Below, one piece after another: positions 6,519 to 15,606 of a DNA stretch of 64,000 nucleotides. Every line of letters begins with the position of its first letter. The first letter of the stretch is position 1. The DNA is taken from contig NZ_FLOB01000002.1 of assembly GCF_900089775.1 (NCBI RefSeq), positions 620,001 through 684,000 of the forward strand. Direction: 5' to 3'. The notes beneath the pieces were generated by a model that worked only from the letters and a program-made list of their open reading frames with translations, was not told the DNA's origin and did no database searches. The stretch comes from Marinomonas spartinae (GTDB taxonomy: Bacteria; Pseudomonadota; Gammaproteobacteria; Pseudomonadales; Marinomonadaceae). The position numbers and the translations under genes were made by a program.

Positions 6519-8529
6519 TGACTTCTTACAAGACATCAGCTTCGCTAATATGGACGAAGTTTACGAAGATCTAGAGCCACTTTGGCTACCACCGCCAGAC
6601 GAGTCAATCACGGAATGGGCAGAAAAATATCGAAAGCTTTCAGCAGAAAACAGTGCATTACCAGGTGATTACCGAGTATCAGTAACACCGTTTCTAAGAG
6701 AGATTCAAGACGCGTGTTGTGATCCAGAGATACCGCGCGTTGTTTGTCAGAAATCCGCGCAAGTAGCATGGACAGATGGCGTAATAAACAACGTGCTCGG
6801 CTTTCACATACACCGCGATCCTTGCCCAGCGCTTGTATTGTTCCCAACTGAGGATATGGCCGAGCGTTATTCGAAAGAAAAATTCGCTCCAATGGTTCGA
6901 GATAGTGAACCGCTTGCCAAGCGAATCAATCAACAATCTCGAAACGCTGGCAATACGATACTAAGTAAGCATTTCCGAGGCGGTCACCTTGAGTTAGTCG
7001 GTTCAAATGCACCTTCAAAACTAGCATCATCCCCAATTCGATTGATTTTAGTAGAAGAGCCCGACCGCTGTTCGCGTAACTCAGGCGGTGAAGGTAACTC
7101 ACTAAAGCTGGCATACGAGCGTGGCAAGACCTTTTACAACCGAAAGATCATCCTCGGCGGCTCCCCCACATTAAAGGGACAGAGCGAAATAGAACGCGAA
7201 ATGGCGCTTAGTGATAAGCGCCATTTCTTTATCCCGTGCCCATGTTGTGGCGATTTTATAACGCTTAAGTGGGATATGGTTGTTTGGGAAAAAGCCGAAG
7301 AAGAAATTCATGAGGTTTACGAAGAGCACCTACCAGAAACCGCCAAAATTAAATGCTCAAGTTGTGAAGGGCTTTTTACAAATAATCAAAAAAACGAAGC
7401 GCTGCAGCTTGGCGAATGGCGAGCGACCGCACCATTTACTGGTGTAGCTGGTTTTTACATAAATGAGTTATACAGCCCATTCCCGAACGCCAAACTTCAG
7501 GATGTAGTAGAGAAATTCTTAGAGGCTCATAAATTCGAAAAAATGGGTGATAACACCCTGATGACAACATGGAAAAACACGTCAATGGGTGAAACCTTTG
7601 AGGTGGAAAGTGAAAGCATAGACGCCACAGGATTTGAGAATCGACGAGAAGTATATCAGGCCGAAGTGCCACACGATGGCATTATCATAACCTGCTGGTT
7701 TGATACGCAAGATGATCGTTTCGAGGGTGAATTTGTTGCATGGGGGCCAAACGAGGAAACGTGGTCACTAGATTACGTTAAATTATATGGCGATCTATCC
7801 CGTCCAGAGATATGGAACGAGCTAGAAAGGCACATGAACCGTGAATTTATCAGCGCCACAGGCGTGATTCATCGCGCTAGGTTGTGTGGCATTGATGCAG
7901 GCGGTCACTTTACGTCAGAGGTTCATAAATTCTGTCGTCGTGATCCGTTCCGATATATTCCGACATTTGGTTCTAAAGAAAAAGGCTCAACAAAGCCGGT
8001 TGCCAGCTTTCCGAATAAAGCTAATCCAAAACATAAAACATATTTAACTGAGTTAAATACAGTCACGGCAAAACAAGTGATCTATGCGCGAATCAAGCAT
8101 CAGAAGCACGGCCCCGGCTATTGCCATTTCCCATTAAAAGAAGTGTACGACGAGCGTTATTTTCATGGGTTAGTGATCGAGAAAATGACGATCAAACATA
8201 AAAACGGTCAAGGTTATGTGGACTTTGAAAACCCCATTGGAGGTCGAAACGAGCCGCTAGATTGTCGCGTCGGCAACTTCGCAATGATCCGAATACTACA
8301 GCAAAACTTTGGTATGCAGCTCAGATCGCTTCAAAAACTCATGGATAAAACAATGCCAACTATCGAGCCGTCAGCGCTTCAATTTGTGCAAACCGAAATC
8401 GAGCCAGAGGCGCCAAAGTCGACAGAAAAGCCAGCGCCAAAGCCAGCTGAGCAAACGGTGGTAACATCAACTGAACCGCCCAAGCCAAAAAAACGATCCT
8501 TTGGAAAGGTGGGGAGTATTAAATCGTGA
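6502..8529 (+). CDS. Terminase large subunit (GpA family)
   Basis: ATP-driven packaging motor and nuclease, 675 residues, the usual size for lambda gpA homologues. Visible features: the ATPase region with CQKSAQVAWTDG, a Walker-B-like LILVEEPDRC, a Cys-rich pair of knuckles (CPCCG near 249 and CSSCEG near 287), and the C-terminal nuclease region with acidic patches (WFDTQDDRFEGE, GIDAGGH). The last ~50 residues are Pro/Lys/Glu-rich. It overlaps gpW by four bases. Confidence 0.92.
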   Translation: MSLTSDDFLQDISFANMDEVYEDLEPLWLPPPDESITEWAEKYRKLSAENSALPGDYRVSVTPFLREIQDACCDPEIPRVVCQKSAQVAWTDGVINNVLGFHIHRDPCPALVLFPTEDMAERYSKEKFAPMVRDSEPLAKRINQQSRNAGNTILSKHFRGGHLELVGSNAPSKLASSPIRLILVEEPDRCSRNSGGEGNSLKLAYERGKTFYNRKIILGGSPTLKGQSEIEREMALSDKRHFFIPCPCCGDFITLKWDMVVWEKAEEEIHEVYEEHLPETAKIKCSSCEGLFTNNQKNEALQLGEWRATAPFTGVAGFYINELYSPFPNAKLQDVVEKFLEAHKFEKMGDNTLMTTWKNTSMGETFEVESESIDATGFENRREVYQAEVPHDGIIITCWFDTQDDRFEGEFVAWGPNEETWSLDYVKLYGDLSRPEIWNELERHMNREFISATGVIHRARLCGIDAGGHFTSEVHKFCRRDPFRYIPTFGSKEKGSTKPVASFPNKANPKHKTYLTELNTVTAKQVIYARIKHQKHGPGYCHFPLKEVYDERYFHGLVIEKMTIKHKNGQGYVDFENPIGGRNEPLDCRVGNFAMIRILQQNFGMQLRSLQKLMDKTMPTIEPSALQFVQTEIEPEAPKSTEKPAPKPAEQTVVTSTEPPKPKKRSFGKVGSIKS

Positions 8530-8753
8530 CAGAGCTACAAGAAGCGCAAGCCGAATTGGCCGCACTCAAAGCGGCCAAATCAAAACGCCTACTCGGCACA
8601 GCAACGCAAAGCGTATCGGGCGATGGAGACAGCATCTCTTTTGCCACGGTGTCAATTCAACAAATGAATGCCGAAATTACCCGTCTTACTCGTCGCATTC
8701 GTGCGCTAGGTGGTGGGGGTCGAGGCATCACAGCTAATCCGGTGCCACGATGA
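8526..8753 (+). CDS. Head-tail joining protein, gpW-like (75 aa)
   Basis: Small helical protein of the expected size and position for gpW, which seals the portal after packaging. The N-terminal helix (LQEAQAELAALKAAK) and the helix QQMNAEITRLTRRIRAL flank a short beta region. It ends with a Gly-rich tail. It overlaps the terminase upstream and the portal downstream by four bases each, so all are translationally coupled. Confidence 0.75.
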   Translation: MTELQEAQAELAALKAAKSKRLLGTATQSVSGDGDSISFATVSIQQMNAEITRLTRRIRALGGGGRGITANPVPR

Positions 8754-10273
8754 TACTTGACCATACAGGACAACCTTTTCGAAGTGATCCAGCGTATCGC
8801 GGTGCGAACAACGATCATCACAAGAATTGGCGACCACGAAAACGCAGTGCAGACGCCGACCTACTGCCAGAAAAAAGCATTTTAGATGCCCGTCAAGCGG
8901 ATCTTTTTCGCAACAACGGTGTAGCAAAGGGCGCAAAGCAAACCATGACCGACCACGTCGTCGGCTCCATGTTAATGCCCACACCAAAGCCAAATTATCA
9001 AGCGCTGGGCAAAGACCCTGAATGGGCGCGTGAGTGGGCGAAAAAAGCCAAAAGCCTTTTTAAACTTTGGGCTAACTCTCACGACGCATCGCTGGCGCGA
9101 AATCAGAACTTTCATTCTATGACGCAGCTGACGTTCATGCAGTCGTTTGATGCGGGTGAAAGCTTTGCTGTGCCGCGTTGGAAGAAAGCGCGCGACAACG
9201 CATTTTGTATTCAAATCATCGACCCTGATCGCGTTTGCACGCCATATGGCAAAACAGACGGTGCAGGCATGCGACGAGGGATAGAAAAAAACAGTGATGG
9301 TGAGGCGATCGCTTACCACATTGCCAATCGTCACCCGATTGATATTTCACGCGATCTTTTAAAATGGACAAGAGTGCCAGCTCGAACCCCTTGGGGCCGT
9401 CGCATGGTGATCCATACTTACGACATTACGCGGCCAGAGCAATCGCGCGGTGTCGGTGCTTTGGTGTCGGCTTTATCTGAGTTCAAGATATTAGACGACT
9501 ACTCACAAGCCGAGCTAAAAGCGGCGGCAAACAACGCTTTGATCGCGGCATTTGTTAAATCGGATATGCCCGATGAGCTGATAAGGCAAATTTACACCCC
9601 GTCTGCTGATGGTGACGCAGGCGCTACAGTTTCCAGCGAGTATCTAGATGCTAGGAACAGTATGGATTATTCCATGCGCCCTAACTCAGTTATTCCACTG
9701 TTACCAAATGAGGACGTTACCCCGTTTTTACCGGGTCGACCAAATCCATCTTACAGCGCCTTTGTAGAAAATATCTTTCGTCAAATTGGTGTTTCGTTCG
9801 GCATGCCTTACGAAATGTTGATGAAGGATTTCAGTAAAACCAACTACTCAAGCGCTCGCGCGTCCATGCTGGAAGCCTATAAGTTTGTGAAAAATCGACG
9901 TGCTTGGCTTATCTCATCATGGGCGCAACCCGTTTACGAGTTATGGCTAGAAGAGCAGGTCAACAAAGGCACCCTAGAGGCGCCTGATTTTTATGCGAAT
10001 CGCGCAGCGTATTGTCAGTGCGGCTGGATCGCCAGCGGCAAAGGCTGGGTTGACCCAGTGAAAGAGGCGCAAGGTGCCAAGCTTCGTGTTGAGTACGGTT
10101 TTTCAACTTACGAAGCGGAATGTGCCGAGCAAGGGCTAGATTGGGAAGATAACTTAGAGCAGATCGCTCATGAGCGCCAAGTAATGGCAGAAAAGGGTGT
10201 CAAACTCTCCGACATTTACCAACAAATAGGTGATTCCAGTGACACAGAAGAATCGAATAATGCTACTGCTTGA
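8750..10273 (+). CDS. Portal protein (lambda gpB family)
   Basis: 507-residue portal that forms the dodecameric DNA channel at the head vertex. It shows the lambda-portal pattern: an N-terminal PAYRGANN region, DHVVGSMLMPTPKPNY, a conserved RIIDPDRV-like segment (CIQIIDPDRVC), and the C-terminal crown helices with YEMLMKDFSKTNYSSAR. The end overlaps the protease/scaffold gene, as in lambda. Confidence 0.9.
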   Translation: MILDHTGQPFRSDPAYRGANNDHHKNWRPRKRSADADLLPEKSILDARQADLFRNNGVAKGAKQTMTDHVVGSMLMPTPKPNYQALGKDPEWAREWAKKAKSLFKLWANSHDASLARNQNFHSMTQLTFMQSFDAGESFAVPRWKKARDNAFCIQIIDPDRVCTPYGKTDGAGMRRGIEKNSDGEAIAYHIANRHPIDISRDLLKWTRVPARTPWGRRMVIHTYDITRPEQSRGVGALVSALSEFKILDDYSQAELKAAANNALIAAFVKSDMPDELIRQIYTPSADGDAGATVSSEYLDARNSMDYSMRPNSVIPLLPNEDVTPFLPGRPNPSYSAFVENIFRQIGVSFGMPYEMLMKDFSKTNYSSARASMLEAYKFVKNRRAWLISSWAQPVYELWLEEQVNKGTLEAPDFYANRAAYCQCGWIASGKGWVDPVKEAQGAKLRVEYGFSTYEAECAEQGLDWEDNLEQIAHERQVMAEKGVKLSDIYQQIGDSSDTEESNNATA

Positions 10274-11543
10274 CGAGATTTTTAACCGAAATCTTGCAGT
10301 AACCCCACAGTATTTCTCTGTGCTGCTCGGGGCGCTTAAGAAAAATGGGAAAATTGACTTTTCACTATTGGAAATGAACGGTGAAACGCTTGAATCTGCC
10401 CAGCTTGTTGATATGGCCGCTGGGTTTAGTCGAGAGACCGTTCGGCCTTATCGTGTGCAAAATGGTGTCGCCATCATCCCTGTGCATGGTTCGTTAACGC
10501 ATCGATTTGGATATCTACAGCCAACCAGTGGCATGACAGGATACGACGGCATTCGCGCCAATATTGAAATGGCGCAGAATGATGCGGCTGTTAAGGGTTT
10601 TATTTACGACATTAATTCTCCTGGCGGTTCAGTTGATGGTTTGTTTGATTTGACAGATTGGGCGAAAGCCTTTGTTACCAAACCAACCCGCGCCATTGTC
10701 GACCCTCAAGCCTGCAGCGCTGCACAAATGTTTGCATCAGTGGCCGACACGGTGACGCTATCGCGTACCGACCGCATGGGCTCAATCGGTGCGATCATGG
10801 CGCATGTCGATATTTCTAAAATGCTGGAAGATGGTGGCGAAAAAATCACACTCATCACTGCTGGCTCACGAAAAGCCGAGGGCAACTCATACGAGCCTTT
10901 GCCTGATGATGTATTCGATCGAAAAAAAGCCGAACTTGAAGAAATACGAACCATGTTCGTGCAAACTCTTGTCGACAATCGTGGCTGTGATTTTAACGCG
11001 CTGATGGCCACCGAAGCGGCGGTACTCAATGCAAAACAAGCGGTCGAGCTAAAGCTAGCCGACAAAATCATGTCTCCAGCGGATTCGTTGGCAGAATTCA
11101 TTGACCAGATCAACCCAACCAACACCGGAGTAATCCCAATGTCAAAACCAGACTCAAACGCAAACGCGCAGGAATCACAAGGCCCACAGTTAGACGAAAG
11201 CGCAATTCGTGCCGAAGCAACCACTGCCGAGCGAGAGCGCATCAAAGGCATCATCATGTCGGAGCAAAGTGAAGGCCGTACGGAAATGGCACATCACATC
11301 GCTTTCAACACAAGCATGAGTGCATCAGAAGGTGAAGCCTTGCTCGGTGTATCGCCTATTTCTGCCACGCTTGAATCGACCACCGAACAAAAAACGGCAA
11401 CGACCGATTTTGCAAAGGTAATGAGCAAGTTTGATCCAGACGTGCCATCAGATGATAACGATTTGGATACTAGCGCCGATGCTGATGGTAAACAAAAATC
11501 AAAAAACCCGCTGATCGCGGCTCACTCACAAATGCATGCCTAA
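10230..11543 (+). CDS. Capsid maturation protease with C-terminal scaffold (gpC/Nu3-like)
   Basis: S49 (SppA-like) serine protease that processes the prohead. The first ~280 residues hold the protease with DINSPGGSVDG, the probable nucleophile Ser in PQACSAAQMF and a Lys in the following TAGSRKAEG region. Residues ~300-437 are low-complexity and acidic, as in the scaffold. Lambda expresses that part separately as Nu3, and an internal ATG near 11141 could do so here. The start is uncertain: GTG at 10230 or 10239, or ATG at 10260. Confidence 0.85.
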   Translation: MIPVTQKNRIMLLLDEIFNRNLAVTPQYFSVLLGALKKNGKIDFSLLEMNGETLESAQLVDMAAGFSRETVRPYRVQNGVAIIPVHGSLTHRFGYLQPTSGMTGYDGIRANIEMAQNDAAVKGFIYDINSPGGSVDGLFDLTDWAKAFVTKPTRAIVDPQACSAAQMFASVADTVTLSRTDRMGSIGAIMAHVDISKMLEDGGEKITLITAGSRKAEGNSYEPLPDDVFDRKKAELEEIRTMFVQTLVDNRGCDFNALMATEAAVLNAKQAVELKLADKIMSPADSLAEFIDQINPTNTGVIPMSKPDSNANAQESQGPQLDESAIRAEATTAERERIKGIIMSEQSEGRTEMAHHIAFNTSMSASEGEALLGVSPISATLESTTEQKTATTDFAKVMSKFDPDVPSDDNDLDTSADADGKQKSKNPLIAAHSQMHA

Positions 11544-11595
11544 CTGAGCCTAAGCGCTCTTTTCGACTCATAGTCAATTAAAGAAAGGTTTTATT

Positions 11596-11976
11596 ATGTC
11601 TGATAACTACGGAATGGCGTCTGTTGAAGACGTTAGCGAAAACTTTATCCCGTTTATTACGGGTGAAAAACCACAAATCACTGACACGGTCACGATTGCC
11701 AGCGGTAGCAACGTCGCTCAACGTGCATTACTAGGTCGTGTGACAGCAACGGGTAAATATATCCCTTGTGTAAAAACGGCAACCGATGGCTCACAGATTC
11801 CCCGTCGAATTGCGATTTATGCAACCGATGCTACTGCGGCAGACGCGTTATGTCCTGTTTATTGCGAAGTGGAATGTAACCCAAGCCTGTTGGTGCTGGA
11901 TGATTCATGGTCCAGTACAAACGAAGTGAAAGAACTGTTAGCGGATCAAGGCATTTACTTGCGCTTGCCTGTTTAA
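11596..11976 (+). CDS. Head decoration protein (gpD-like)
   Basis: 126-residue protein between protease and capsid genes, the place of lambda gpD, whose trimers stabilise the expanded shell. The sequence has the decoration-family run ITDTVTIASGSNVAQRALLGRV. It has its own AGAAAGG ribosome site. A terminator-like hairpin follows before the capsid gene. Confidence 0.85.
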   Translation: MSDNYGMASVEDVSENFIPFITGEKPQITDTVTIASGSNVAQRALLGRVTATGKYIPCVKTATDGSQIPRRIAIYATDATAADALCPVYCEVECNPSLLVLDDSWSSTNEVKELLADQGIYLRLPV

Positions 11977-12014
11977 ACAACCCCACAAAAACGCCCTTTT
12001 AAAAATCAATCAAG

Positions 12015-12038
12015 AACGCCCAAAGAGGGCGTTTTTTT
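12015..12038 (+). terminator. Hairpin between D and E genes
   Basis: AACGCCC-AAAGA-GGGCGTT followed by seven T. It may partially attenuate transcription and set the D/E ratio. The capsid ATG lies 14 bases downstream. Confidence 0.7.
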
Positions 12039-12051
12039 ATGGAGTTAAGTT

Positions 12052-13089
12052 ATGCCTAATCCAGTAAATGACCGCTACGAGCTAGCCCAGTACATCGAAG
12101 AACAAGCCGTCACCCCAACGTTTTACCTAAACCGTTTTGCGTCGACCATCATTGAAAGCGAGGAAGAATATGTCCTTGTCGAGATGAAGTTCGCAGGCAA
12201 AGAAGTAGCACCATTGGTGATGCCGATGGAGCAAGGTCAAGTAATTTATGAGCGCGCAACCTCTACTAAGCGCTTAACACCTGGCTACACCAAAATGAAA
12301 GACATTGTTACCCCGTCTAATTCTTTGCGTCGACGTGCTGGCGAAAGAGTGCGCGATAAGGTGACACCTAAAGATCGCTTAAACGCAGCAACAACAGAGC
12401 AATTTATCACCCATGATCAACGTCTAACGCGGTTATGTGAATTGATGGCTGCGCATGGTTTTGCTGACGGCAAACTAACACTCACGTATAAAGATGGTCG
12501 CCAAGCCTTGGTTGATTTTGGTCGATCGCCAGCGTTGACGGTCGTGCTTGATGGTGAAGCGGGGAATGAATATTGGAACGATCCAAACGCCAAAATTGTG
12601 GATCAGATTGATATCCAGTGCAAACGCATGTCAGATGCCGAAGGCGGCGTGGCGCCAACGGACATGATTTTGCCGTTAGATGTGTGGCAGCCGTTCAAAA
12701 ATAACGCCCAAGTGAAAGACTCGCTAGATACGGACTTTTCTGGTCAGTCTGGTGCATTAGAACGCGGTGTCACCATGCCTGAAGGCATTGTCTTGAAAGG
12801 CGTGTTGGGCAATAACTTAGCGGTCTGGGTAGACACTCGCACCGTGTCAGTAAAAGGCGTTCAAACCGCTATGCAGAAGGCTAAGAAAGTGACTTTCTTG
12901 TCTGATGCGGTGGCAGGGGCGCAGCACTTTGGCGCTATTTTAGACGTTGAAGCCATGATTGCTATTCGAATGTTTAGCAAATTTAAAGATGAGTTTGACC
13001 CATCTTTGCGTGTCGCTTTATCTGTTTCCGCCCCACTTGTTGCACCTGGCAACCCGAACGCAACCTCTTCCATGACCGTATTGGAATAA
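12052..13089 (+). CDS. Major capsid protein (gpE family)
   Basis: 345-residue coat protein with the lambda gpE-type N-terminus (LAQYIEEQAVTPTFYLNRF) and the conserved TPGYTKMKDIVTP segment. Size and position fit. It has a clear ribosome site (GGAGTT) and is bracketed by two hairpin terminators, consistent with a separately abundant message. Confidence 0.92.
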   Translation: MPNPVNDRYELAQYIEEQAVTPTFYLNRFASTIIESEEEYVLVEMKFAGKEVAPLVMPMEQGQVIYERATSTKRLTPGYTKMKDIVTPSNSLRRRAGERVRDKVTPKDRLNAATTEQFITHDQRLTRLCELMAAHGFADGKLTLTYKDGRQALVDFGRSPALTVVLDGEAGNEYWNDPNAKIVDQIDIQCKRMSDAEGGVAPTDMILPLDVWQPFKNNAQVKDSLDTDFSGQSGALERGVTMPEGIVLKGVLGNNLAVWVDTRTVSVKGVQTAMQKAKKVTFLSDAVAGAQHFGAILDVEAMIAIRMFSKFKDEFDPSLRVALSVSAPLVAPGNPNATSSMTVLE

Positions 13090-13121
13090 TTCAGCGGCTA
13101 ATCAAGTAAAACCACCTAACT

Positions 13122-13148
13122 AAAAGCGGCCTGATAGTCGCTTTTTTT
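13122..13148 (+). terminator. Hairpin terminator after capsid gene
   Basis: AAAAGCG and CGCTTTT flank a 10-base loop followed by a T run. The ribosome site of the next gene is directly downstream, so read-through must occur. Confidence 0.65.
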
Positions 13149-13162
13149 ATTGGAGAAATAAC

Positions 13163-13522
13163 ATGACTCAAGCACAAAAAGATCAAGCTACAAAAACCAA
13201 AGCCATTGCCGATGCAGAAGCCAAAGCCATTGCGGATGCAGAAGCTAAAGCAGAGGAAGAAGCCAAAGCGGCGGAAGAAGCCAAAGCGGCGGAAGCAGCC
13301 AAAGCGGCGGAAGCAGCCAAAGCGGCGGAAGAAGCCAAAGCGGCGGAAGAAGCCAAAGCGGCGGAAGCAGCCAAAGCGGCGGAAGCAGCCAAAGCCGCCG
13401 ACAGTTTAGGTATGGTTGCGATTAATACGATCGGGAACCACAAGCCCGGCACTCGCTTCACTGCGAAAGACAAAGCTGCATTCGATCGCTTTATCTCGCT
13501 AGGCGCAGCGAAAAAGGCGTAA
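13163..13522 (+). CDS. FI-like accessory packaging/head protein with Ala-Lys-Glu repeats (119 aa)
   Basis: Residues ~10-80 are an alternating Ala/Lys/Glu helix built of five-residue steps such as EAKAA and EEAKA. The C-terminal 40 residues (MVAINTIGNHKPGTRFTAKDKAAF) form a small globular part common in this position. Lambda gpFI lies at the same place and also has an unusual composition. The repeat at the DNA level is a near-perfect 15-base minisatellite, so length variation between related phages is likely. Confidence 0.65.
   Translation: MTQAQKDQATKTKAIADAEAKAIADAEAKAEEEAKAAEEAKAAEAAKAAEAAKAAEEAKAAEEAKAAEAAKAAEAAKAADSLGMVAINTIGNHKPGTRFTAKDKAAFDRFISLGAAKKA
13262..13395 (+). repeat. 15-bp coding minisatellite in the FI-like gene
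   Basis: About nine tandem copies of a 15-base unit (GCCAAAGCGGCGGAA with G/C variants) encode AKAAE steps. The copies are nearly identical, so they are recent or kept uniform by slippage and recombination. Unit length is a multiple of three, so copy-number changes keep the frame. Confidence 0.85.
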
Positions 13523-13526
13523 TGCC

Positions 13527-13808
13527 ATGAACAAGCTCGAAATGTTCCGGTTGATGTCCCAAAATTTTGGCGAAGAGGCTTTTCACGAGTCAGCGCCAGA
13601 GCAAGCCATTGTCGTGCGTTTTAAAAACGACTTCCTCGATGGAAATGATTTTGTTGGGGAGGGCAACGTGCTGACCGTAGCGGATGTGGATATACCTGAA
13701 AACCCGCTCGGCTCCAAGATTACCATCGCAGGCACAGCGTATTACCTACGTCAGCCTGTTGGTGGGGGCGCTGGCGTCACTAAGTACCAAGTTGAGAAGG
13801 TGATGTAA
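13527..13808 (+). CDS. Head-tail connector, FII-like (93 aa)
   Basis: Small beta-rich protein in the place of lambda gpFII, which forms the tail-attachment ring of the head. The pattern NPLGSKITIAGTAYYLRQPV fits a small beta-barrel. The last base of its stop is the first base of the next ATG (TAATG). Confidence 0.6.
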   Translation: MNKLEMFRLMSQNFGEEAFHESAPEQAIVVRFKNDFLDGNDFVGEGNVLTVADVDIPENPLGSKITIAGTAYYLRQPVGGGAGVTKYQVEKVM

Positions 13809-14218
13809 TGCACAAAATCGAATCCATCATGGTGGCCATAACCAATGCGCTAACCAGCGCCATGCAGCCCACTGTGGTCGAACGAACGCCAGTGTACAAA
13901 TCTGATAAAACGCGCGTACTCATTCGGCAGGGAGCTGAAACCACAGAAGGTGAGGGCGCTTTTACGGATGCGGTATTTGATCTGGTCATTACGCAAGTGG
14001 TGCTCACTCAGTCCACACAGCTGGAAGTTTTAGCTAATCAGTATCGCGGCGATATTCATAAAGCTCTAATGGCACTGCAGGGTAAAGTGCCAGGCATGAC
14101 GGAAATCAGCTCATATCGAGTGGGTGAATCAGAAATTAACTCAGAACAGCCAGCACTTAGTCGTGAGCTTGTGTACCAAGTTCGCTACCGCTACAACACT
14201 CAGGACCCAAGCTTATGA
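13808..14218 (+). CDS. Tail terminator, gpU/gpZ-like (136 aa)
   Basis: Located between the head connector and the tail tube gene, where lambda has Z and U. The sequence (VFDLVITQVVLTQSTQLEVLANQYRGDIHKAL) fits a U-like tail-terminator fold with a central helix. No separate gpZ is visible here, although the gene at 4964 may supply that role. It overlaps the next small gene by ATGA. Confidence 0.55.
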   Translation: MHKIESIMVAITNALTSAMQPTVVERTPVYKSDKTRVLIRQGAETTEGEGAFTDAVFDLVITQVVLTQSTQLEVLANQYRGDIHKALMALQGKVPGMTEISSYRVGESEINSEQPALSRELVYQVRYRYNTQDPSL

Positions 14219-14331
14219 CCAAGAAAAAGCCAACTGCACCGCCAAAAATGACGCATAAACCGCGCCAAGGCGGCACCGTAATTAAACATAAACCAGACAG
14301 CGAGACGACCAATGAAACTGACAAAGCGTAG
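14215..14331 (+). CDS. Very small basic phage protein (38 aa)
   Basis: A 38-codon gene starting in the ATGA overlap with the U-like gene and ending 20 bases inside the tail tube gene in another frame. Its product is rich in Lys, Pro and Thr and begins MTKKKPTAPPKMTHKPRQGG. The tight coupling on both sides argues for a translated gene or a translational bridge. Function unknown. Confidence 0.5.
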   Translation: MTKKKPTAPPKMTHKPRQGGTVIKHKPDSETTNETDKA

Positions 14332-15244
14332 TGTTATCGCTCTAAAAATTGAAGCCACCCAAGGCACTGATGCCACGCCAACAGCGGCAGAAAATGCCAA
14401 ATTGGTGGAAGACCTAAAATGGTCGCCAGCCAATGAGCGAATGGCGGCACGTAATCCTGTTAGGGCCACTTTTGGTGAGCTGAAAAAAATCTATGCAGGC
14501 CACTTGCTAGAAGTGTCTTTTACCATGGAAATCAAAGGGTCGGGCGTGGTTGGTACGGCGCCAGAAATGGGGGATGCATTGAAAGCATGTGGTTTCCAAG
14601 AAACCATCACGGCAGATACGTCAGTCGAATACTTGCCTGCCACTACAGGTCAGAAATCTTGCACTATTTACGTATGGGAAGATGGCGACGTTATCAAGCT
14701 AACCGGCTGCATGGGCAAAGTAACTTTTGATCTATCAACTGGCTCAATCGGCAAAGCATCATTCACATTCACCGGACATCAATCTGGCAATATTTCTGCT
14801 ATTGATGTCCCTGCAGCGTCCTATTCGTCTATTGTGCCAGTGCCATTGATTGGCGTTGCATTTAGTCTTGGCGGCGCGTTGGATGTGTCGAAATTAACGG
14901 TAGATATGGGCATAACTGTAGCCACGCCAGACTCTATGTCTAGCACAGATGGCTATGGTGATATTTATATTAGTGATCGTAATGTGACTGGCTCCATTGA
15001 CCCACTGGCGAAAACGGCCGATCAAAAAGACTACTTGATTGATTGGAAAAATGGTGCCGAATCAGTGTTAACAACGGGCGGGATTGGTGATCAGGCAGGC
15101 AATATTTACACTATTTCCATGCCGAAAGTGTACAACGTTTCCGCACCAAAAGCCGCCGATCGTAATGGCCAAGTGACGCGCGATATCAGCTTGGCAGCCT
15201 TGCCAACCGCTGGCGATGACGAATTCAGCTTATTATTCACGTAA
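14312..15244 (+). CDS. Major tail tube protein (gpV-like)
   Basis: 310 residues. The N-terminal two thirds read as a tail-tube fold of long beta strands. The C-terminal third could be a surface domain, as lambda gpV has. It lies before the G/T chaperone and tape measure genes, as expected. Start is ATG at 14312 within the end of the 38-aa gene, with GAGACGACC upstream. Confidence 0.75.
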   Translation: MKLTKRSVIALKIEATQGTDATPTAAENAKLVEDLKWSPANERMAARNPVRATFGELKKIYAGHLLEVSFTMEIKGSGVVGTAPEMGDALKACGFQETITADTSVEYLPATTGQKSCTIYVWEDGDVIKLTGCMGKVTFDLSTGSIGKASFTFTGHQSGNISAIDVPAASYSSIVPVPLIGVAFSLGGALDVSKLTVDMGITVATPDSMSSTDGYGDIYISDRNVTGSIDPLAKTADQKDYLIDWKNGAESVLTTGGIGDQAGNIYTISMPKVYNVSAPKAADRNGQVTRDISLAALPTAGDDEFSLLFT

Positions 15245-15255
15245 GGAGTTACATT

Positions 15256-15606
15256 GTGGTAACCATTAATTCAGAAAGCAAAATCGCACCGACTTGGTTT
15301 AAGTCTGATCGAGACGAATCAGGGGACGTAGAGTGGTTATTAAAGCCGCTCAGTGGCTTAGAGTTTATGCAGGTGCAATCAGGTGCGAGCATTAATTCAG
15401 AAGGTCATTTTACCTACAGCGGACAAGCGATGCGAGATGCGCTGCGTTTTGCTATTCAGAATTGGAAAGGTTTTTTCGACGCAGAGGGCAAGCCAATCGA
15501 ATACAGCCAACACATGTTGAATCTTGTTAAGCAAAAATACTTAGTTGAAGTGTTTAACGAGATTATCAACCGTGCCTTTATTCGAGAATACGAAGAAAAA
15601 AACTAA
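15256..15606 (+). CDS. Tail assembly chaperone, gpG-like (116 aa)
   Basis: Short soluble protein between tail tube and tape measure genes, the place of lambda gpG. GTG start at 15256 after AAGGAGTTACATT. The gene ends ...GAA GAA AAA AAC TAA, and a canonical slippery heptamer overlaps the last codons, so a fraction of ribosomes should continue into the next frame to make a G-T fusion. The chaperone coats the tape measure protein during tail assembly. Confidence 0.8.
   Translation: MVTINSESKIAPTWFKSDRDESGDVEWLLKPLSGLEFMQVQSGASINSEGHFTYSGQAMRDALRFAIQNWKGFFDAEGKPIEYSQHMLNLVKQKYLVEVFNEIINRAFIREYEEKN
15597..15603 (+). promoter_or_regulatory. Programmed -1 frameshift site A AAA AAC
   Basis: The zero-frame codons are gaA AAA AAC immediately before the stop TAA (15604-15606). 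Shifting back by one moves into a frame with no stop up to 15902. Lambda and many siphophages use -1 slippage in the same gene pair. Confidence 0.85.

Noticed and set aside
13183-13473. Minus-strand Ala/Ser-rich frame opposite the FI-like gene
   Set aside because: It is the antisense of the 15-bp repeat and has no ribosome site.
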